A stretch of 64,000 nucleotides of DNA from Ruminococcaceae bacterium UBA6434 (GTDB taxonomy: Bacteria; Bacillota; Clostridia; Oscillospirales; Acutalibacteraceae): the NCBI GenBank assembly GCA_002437245.1, contig DJOQ01000034.1:1-64000 (forward strand), written 5' to 3'. A program made the translations under genes and the position numbers. This document shows, in pieces, positions 61,895-64,000 of the stretch (position 1 is the first letter of the stretch; each line of letters opens with the position of its first letter). The notes under the pieces are model-generated. The model did no database searches. It was given only the letters and a program-made list of their open reading frames with translations, and was not told the DNA's origin.

Positions 61895-63418
61895 GTGAAA
61901 AAGAAAATATTTTCGGCAATATGCCTTTTGCTTTCTGCGGTATGTATCTTTTCCGCCTGCCGCAAAGACAATGGCAGCGGCAATTCCACCGAGCAGACGA
62001 GTTCCGCTTCCTCGGGCGGCAGCGATGTTTCTTCGGCAAACGACCTTATTTTGCCGTATTCCAAAAGCGATTCGCTGAATCCTTTTTTTGCCGTCGGCAC
62101 AGAGAATATAAGTCTTACCGATTTAGCCTATGACCCGCTTTTTAAGGTCAAGGCAGACTACACTCCCGAAAACGCCATAGCCGAAAAGGGCGATGTTTCG
62201 GGAACTACGGTTACCGTTACGCTCTCCGGGGCGCGCTTTTCGGACGGTTCGTCCGTTTCGGCACAGGACGTTGTATATTCGTTTAACAAGGCAAAGGCGT
62301 CGTCGCGTTACGGTCAGATGCTTTCAAATATTCAGTCGGCAAAGGCGTCGGGCGGCACGGTTATCTTTACGCTTTCTTCACCGGACCCTTATGTGCTGAA
62401 TGCGCTGAGCTTTCCCGTTGTCAAAAGCGGCACCGCCGACAAGGCTGAAAATATTCCGATAGGCAGCGGCCCTTATGTGTATAAAGACGGGCTGTTTTCA
62501 AAGAATGAAAATTACGGCGGCAGCGTAAATATACCCGAGATAAAGCTCTATGAGATTGAGGATTTTACCTATGCCGAAAACGCTCTTGAAATCGGCAACG
62601 TGAATTTCCTGTTTAAGGATATGAGCGACAGTGTTTACCGTCATGTCTCGGTTGACAGCAGCACGGTCAATATGAATAACTTTGTCTTTTTGGGTATAAA
62701 TGACACAAACGGAGTTTTGTCGTCGTCCGCCGTCAGAACTGCCGTCTATTACGCCATAGATAAAAAAGATATAGCGTCTTCGTCATATCAGGGGTACGCC
62801 ACGGCGGCTCCGCTTCTGTTTAATCCGGCATTCTCCGAGCTTTCCGGAGTCACAAATGTGAATTTTGCCGAGAGTGCAAATATTGACAAAGCAAAGTCAA
62901 TACTTACCAAAACAGGGTATAATAAATATGCAAAGGACGGCTCGCTGACAAACGGCTCGCAAAATCTTAAAGTGTCGCTCCTTGTGAACAGCGAAAACAG
63001 CTTCCGCACGTCGGCGGCAAACAGTATAGCCGAAAGCCTTAGGAGCATAGGCTTTAATGTAACCGTTGATGCTGTTCCGCTCGATAAATACAATCAGAAA
63101 ATATCTTCGGGCGATTTCAGCCTTTACTTGGGCGAAATAAAGCTTACCGAAAATCTTGATTTGCGCCCGTTTTTTTCGGAAAAAGGGTCTGCGTCAAAGG
63201 GTATTGACCGAACACTTCGTGTGATTACCGATTACGACGCCTTTTGCGAGGGAAGTATAGGGCTTTCGGATTTCCTTGACAGCTTTTTAAACGATATGCC
63301 GTTTGTCCCGATTTGTTACAGGAGCGGTTTTGCGGCATATAAAAAGGGCTTAAAGCCCGATTTCTCGTATTCCTCCGACCATCTCTATGCGGGAATTTGC
63401 CGTTGGACATTGGGTTGA
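61895..63418 (+). CDS. Peptide/oligopeptide-binding lipoprotein (SBP family 5)
   Basis: Extracellular solute-binding protein, 507 residues. Signal peptide with lipobox FSAC (Cys near residue 21), a Ser/Gly/Asn linker, then an SBP_bac_5 fold: DLAYDPLFKV, VTLSGARFSDGSSVSAQDVVYSFNK-type segment, AVYYAIDKKDIA. GTG start with AAAAGGAGAG upstream. 16 nt after ymdB, so possibly co-transcribed. No permease or ATPase genes are next to it: an orphan binding protein, role in sensing or uptake unknown. Confidence 0.9.
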   Translation: MKKKIFSAICLLLSAVCIFSACRKDNGSGNSTEQTSSASSGGSDVSSANDLILPYSKSDSLNPFFAVGTENISLTDLAYDPLFKVKADYTPENAIAEKGDVSGTTVTVTLSGARFSDGSSVSAQDVVYSFNKAKASSRYGQMLSNIQSAKASGGTVIFTLSSPDPYVLNALSFPVVKSGTADKAENIPIGSGPYVYKDGLFSKNENYGGSVNIPEIKLYEIEDFTYAENALEIGNVNFLFKDMSDSVYRHVSVDSSTVNMNNFVFLGINDTNGVLSSSAVRTAVYYAIDKKDIASSSYQGYATAAPLLFNPAFSELSGVTNVNFAESANIDKAKSILTKTGYNKYAKDGSLTNGSQNLKVSLLVNSENSFRTSAANSIAESLRSIGFNVTVDAVPLDKYNQKISSGDFSLYLGEIKLTENLDLRPFFSEKGSASKGIDRTLRVITDYDAFCEGSIGLSDFLDSFLNDMPFVPICYRSGFAAYKKGLKPDFSYSSDHLYAGICRWTLG

Positions 63419-63500
63419 GATGACGAGAGCTTCTTTTACCGCTTTCGGAACAGCGTATTGTGTTTAGGCGGTTTATGGTATATAATAACAGCATTACAGG

Positions 63501-63540
63501 AAAGGAGAATATTGCGCTCTTCAGCAATATAAACCGATAT
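63501..63540 (+). promoter_or_regulatory. Split ribosome-binding region with internal hairpin
   Basis: SD AAAGGAG (63501-63507) lies 33 nt before the ATG. Between them ATATTGC (63509-63515) pairs perfectly with GCAATAT (63524-63530). Folding the hairpin leaves about 11 unpaired bases between SD and ATG. Confidence 0.6.
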
Positions 63541-63894
63541 ATGATTAAAATTGAAAATTATCTCGGCGTTATTGAGATACATCAGCACTATTTTTCGGAG
63601 CTTATCGGTCAAACCGTAACCTCGTGTTTCGGTGTTGCCGGTATGGCAAACAGCGGTGCGTCACAGGGGCTTCGGTCGCTTCTTTTTAAACGTAAGAATT
63701 ATCCCGACAAGGGCGTCAGCGTGCGTGCCGACGGCGGTGATCTGATAATAGACCTTCACATAATCGTGACCTACGGCGTTAATATCGGAACCATTGTGGA
63801 TTCCATAACAAACAAGGTCAGGTATACCGTCGAGCAGTCAACGGGTCTCGGCGTAAAAAAAGTCAATGTGTTTGTTGACGGAATGAAAGAATAA
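63541..63894 (+). CDS. Asp23/Gls24 (YloU-like) family protein
   Basis: 117 residues of the Asp23/DUF322 family: MIKIENYLGVIEIHQHYFSE, CFGVAGMANSG, RADGGDLIIDLHIIVTYGVN, VKKVNVFVDGMKE. YloU/Asp23 proteins are envelope-stress linked; the gene conventionally precedes the DAK-domain kinase, as here. The start is set by homology at ATG 63541; its SD lies at unusual distance behind a hairpin. Confidence 0.92.
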   Translation: MIKIENYLGVIEIHQHYFSELIGQTVTSCFGVAGMANSGASQGLRSLLFKRKNYPDKGVSVRADGGDLIIDLHIIVTYGVNIGTIVDSITNKVRYTVEQSTGLGVKKVNVFVDGMKE

Positions 63895-63911
63895 TTAGGA
63901 GTGTACAAATT

Positions 63912-64000
63912 TTGTTAACAGGTAAGCAGTTTAAACGCGCTTTCATTTCCGGCGCTAACAATATACTGAATCACAGAAAAGACGTTGACGCGCTCAACGT
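63912..64000 (+). CDS. fakA: DAK-domain fatty acid kinase, 5' end only
   Basis: Partial gene running off the window. TTG start with GGAG 10 nt upstream; the visible protein begins MLTGKQFKRAFISGANNILN and continues HRKDVDALNV, the conserved N terminus of YloV/FakA. The full protein (~550 residues) binds FakB-fatty acid and phosphorylates it for phospholipid synthesis. 17 nt after the Asp23-family gene. Confidence 0.88.
   Translation, partial: MLTGKQFKRAFISGANNILNHRKDVDALN

Overview
The window looks like a chromosomal segment of a Gram-positive, low-to-mid GC, endospore-lineage Clostridia species. An Oscillospirales/Ruminococcaceae-type gut or anaerobic bacterium is the best guess. The evidence is SpoVT, a PdaB-type deacetylase, a SpoVB-type flippase, HemZ, RNase Y/YmdB, short-form HisG with HisZ, FeoA/FeoB with the small Cys-rich partner, many TTG starts and strong GGAGG Shine-Dalgarno (SD) sites. 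I see no rRNA, CRISPR array, prophage or insertion sequence, and base use is even throughout. Nearly everything is core metabolism; the less ordinary material lies in leaders, small genes and degenerate domains.

Layout. 0-4 kb (minus): a beta-lactamase-fold hydrolase and a membrane-anchored nucleoside-diphosphate-sugar dehydratase/epimerase. 4-8.4 kb: recJ and relA, overlapping. 8.5-14.7 kb: histidine operon hisZ-G-D-C-B-A-I-E behind a promoter embedded in a perfect inverted repeat; hisH and hisF are absent. 14.8-21.1 kb: a compact run of tRNA modification (tsaC), CoA synthesis (coaE), lytic transglycosylase, M18 aminopeptidase, dtd, a metallo-beta-lactamase-fold hydrolase and hemZ. 21.1-25 kb: nucleoside kinase, SpoVB-like flippase, mazG, HU. 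25-34.8 kb: mostly minus-strand genes (spoVT, corA, pdaB-like, a zinc-ribbon membrane protein, GH51 arabinofuranosidase, an LCP cell-wall ligase) around a plus-strand feoA-feoB cluster. 35-38.5 kb: a pseudo-pyrophosphatase/Nudix fusion, a small export-family protein, fucO and an S4-domain protein. 38.6-39.4 kb (minus): a lipoprotein and a separately terminated gene for a 39-residue amphipathic peptide. 39.7-46.2 kb: GlmU-like protein with a degraded catalytic domain, pth, mfd, glycerate kinase. 46.3-47.2 kb: rplM-rpsI. 47.3-54.7 kb: single genes including lysoplasmalogenase, HD hydrolase, tcdA, an IscR-like Rrf2 regulator, tRNA-Leu(CAG), acyltransferase, HAD phosphatase and PAP2 phosphatase. 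54.8-59.2 kb: ferredoxin and potABCD. 59.4-64 kb: rny, ymdB, a peptide-binding lipoprotein, an Asp23/YloU protein and the start of the DAK-domain kinase fakA/yloV, which runs off the window.

Most transcription units have recognisable sigma-A promoters (TTGACA-N17-TATAAT type) and intrinsic terminators, so unit boundaries can be set with fair confidence. Several leaders have unusual architecture: a 16-bp hairpin burying the spoVT SD, a terminator whose U-tract contains the pdaB start codon, and two genes whose SD and AUG are separated by a hairpin. Four hairpins share one core sequence and may belong to a dispersed terminator family. I did not find an obviously new multi-gene system. The best candidates for undescribed biology are the 39-aa peptide gene, the pseudo-pyrophosphatase/Nudix fusion, the GlmU homologue lacking its nucleotidyltransferase motif, and the leader structures.
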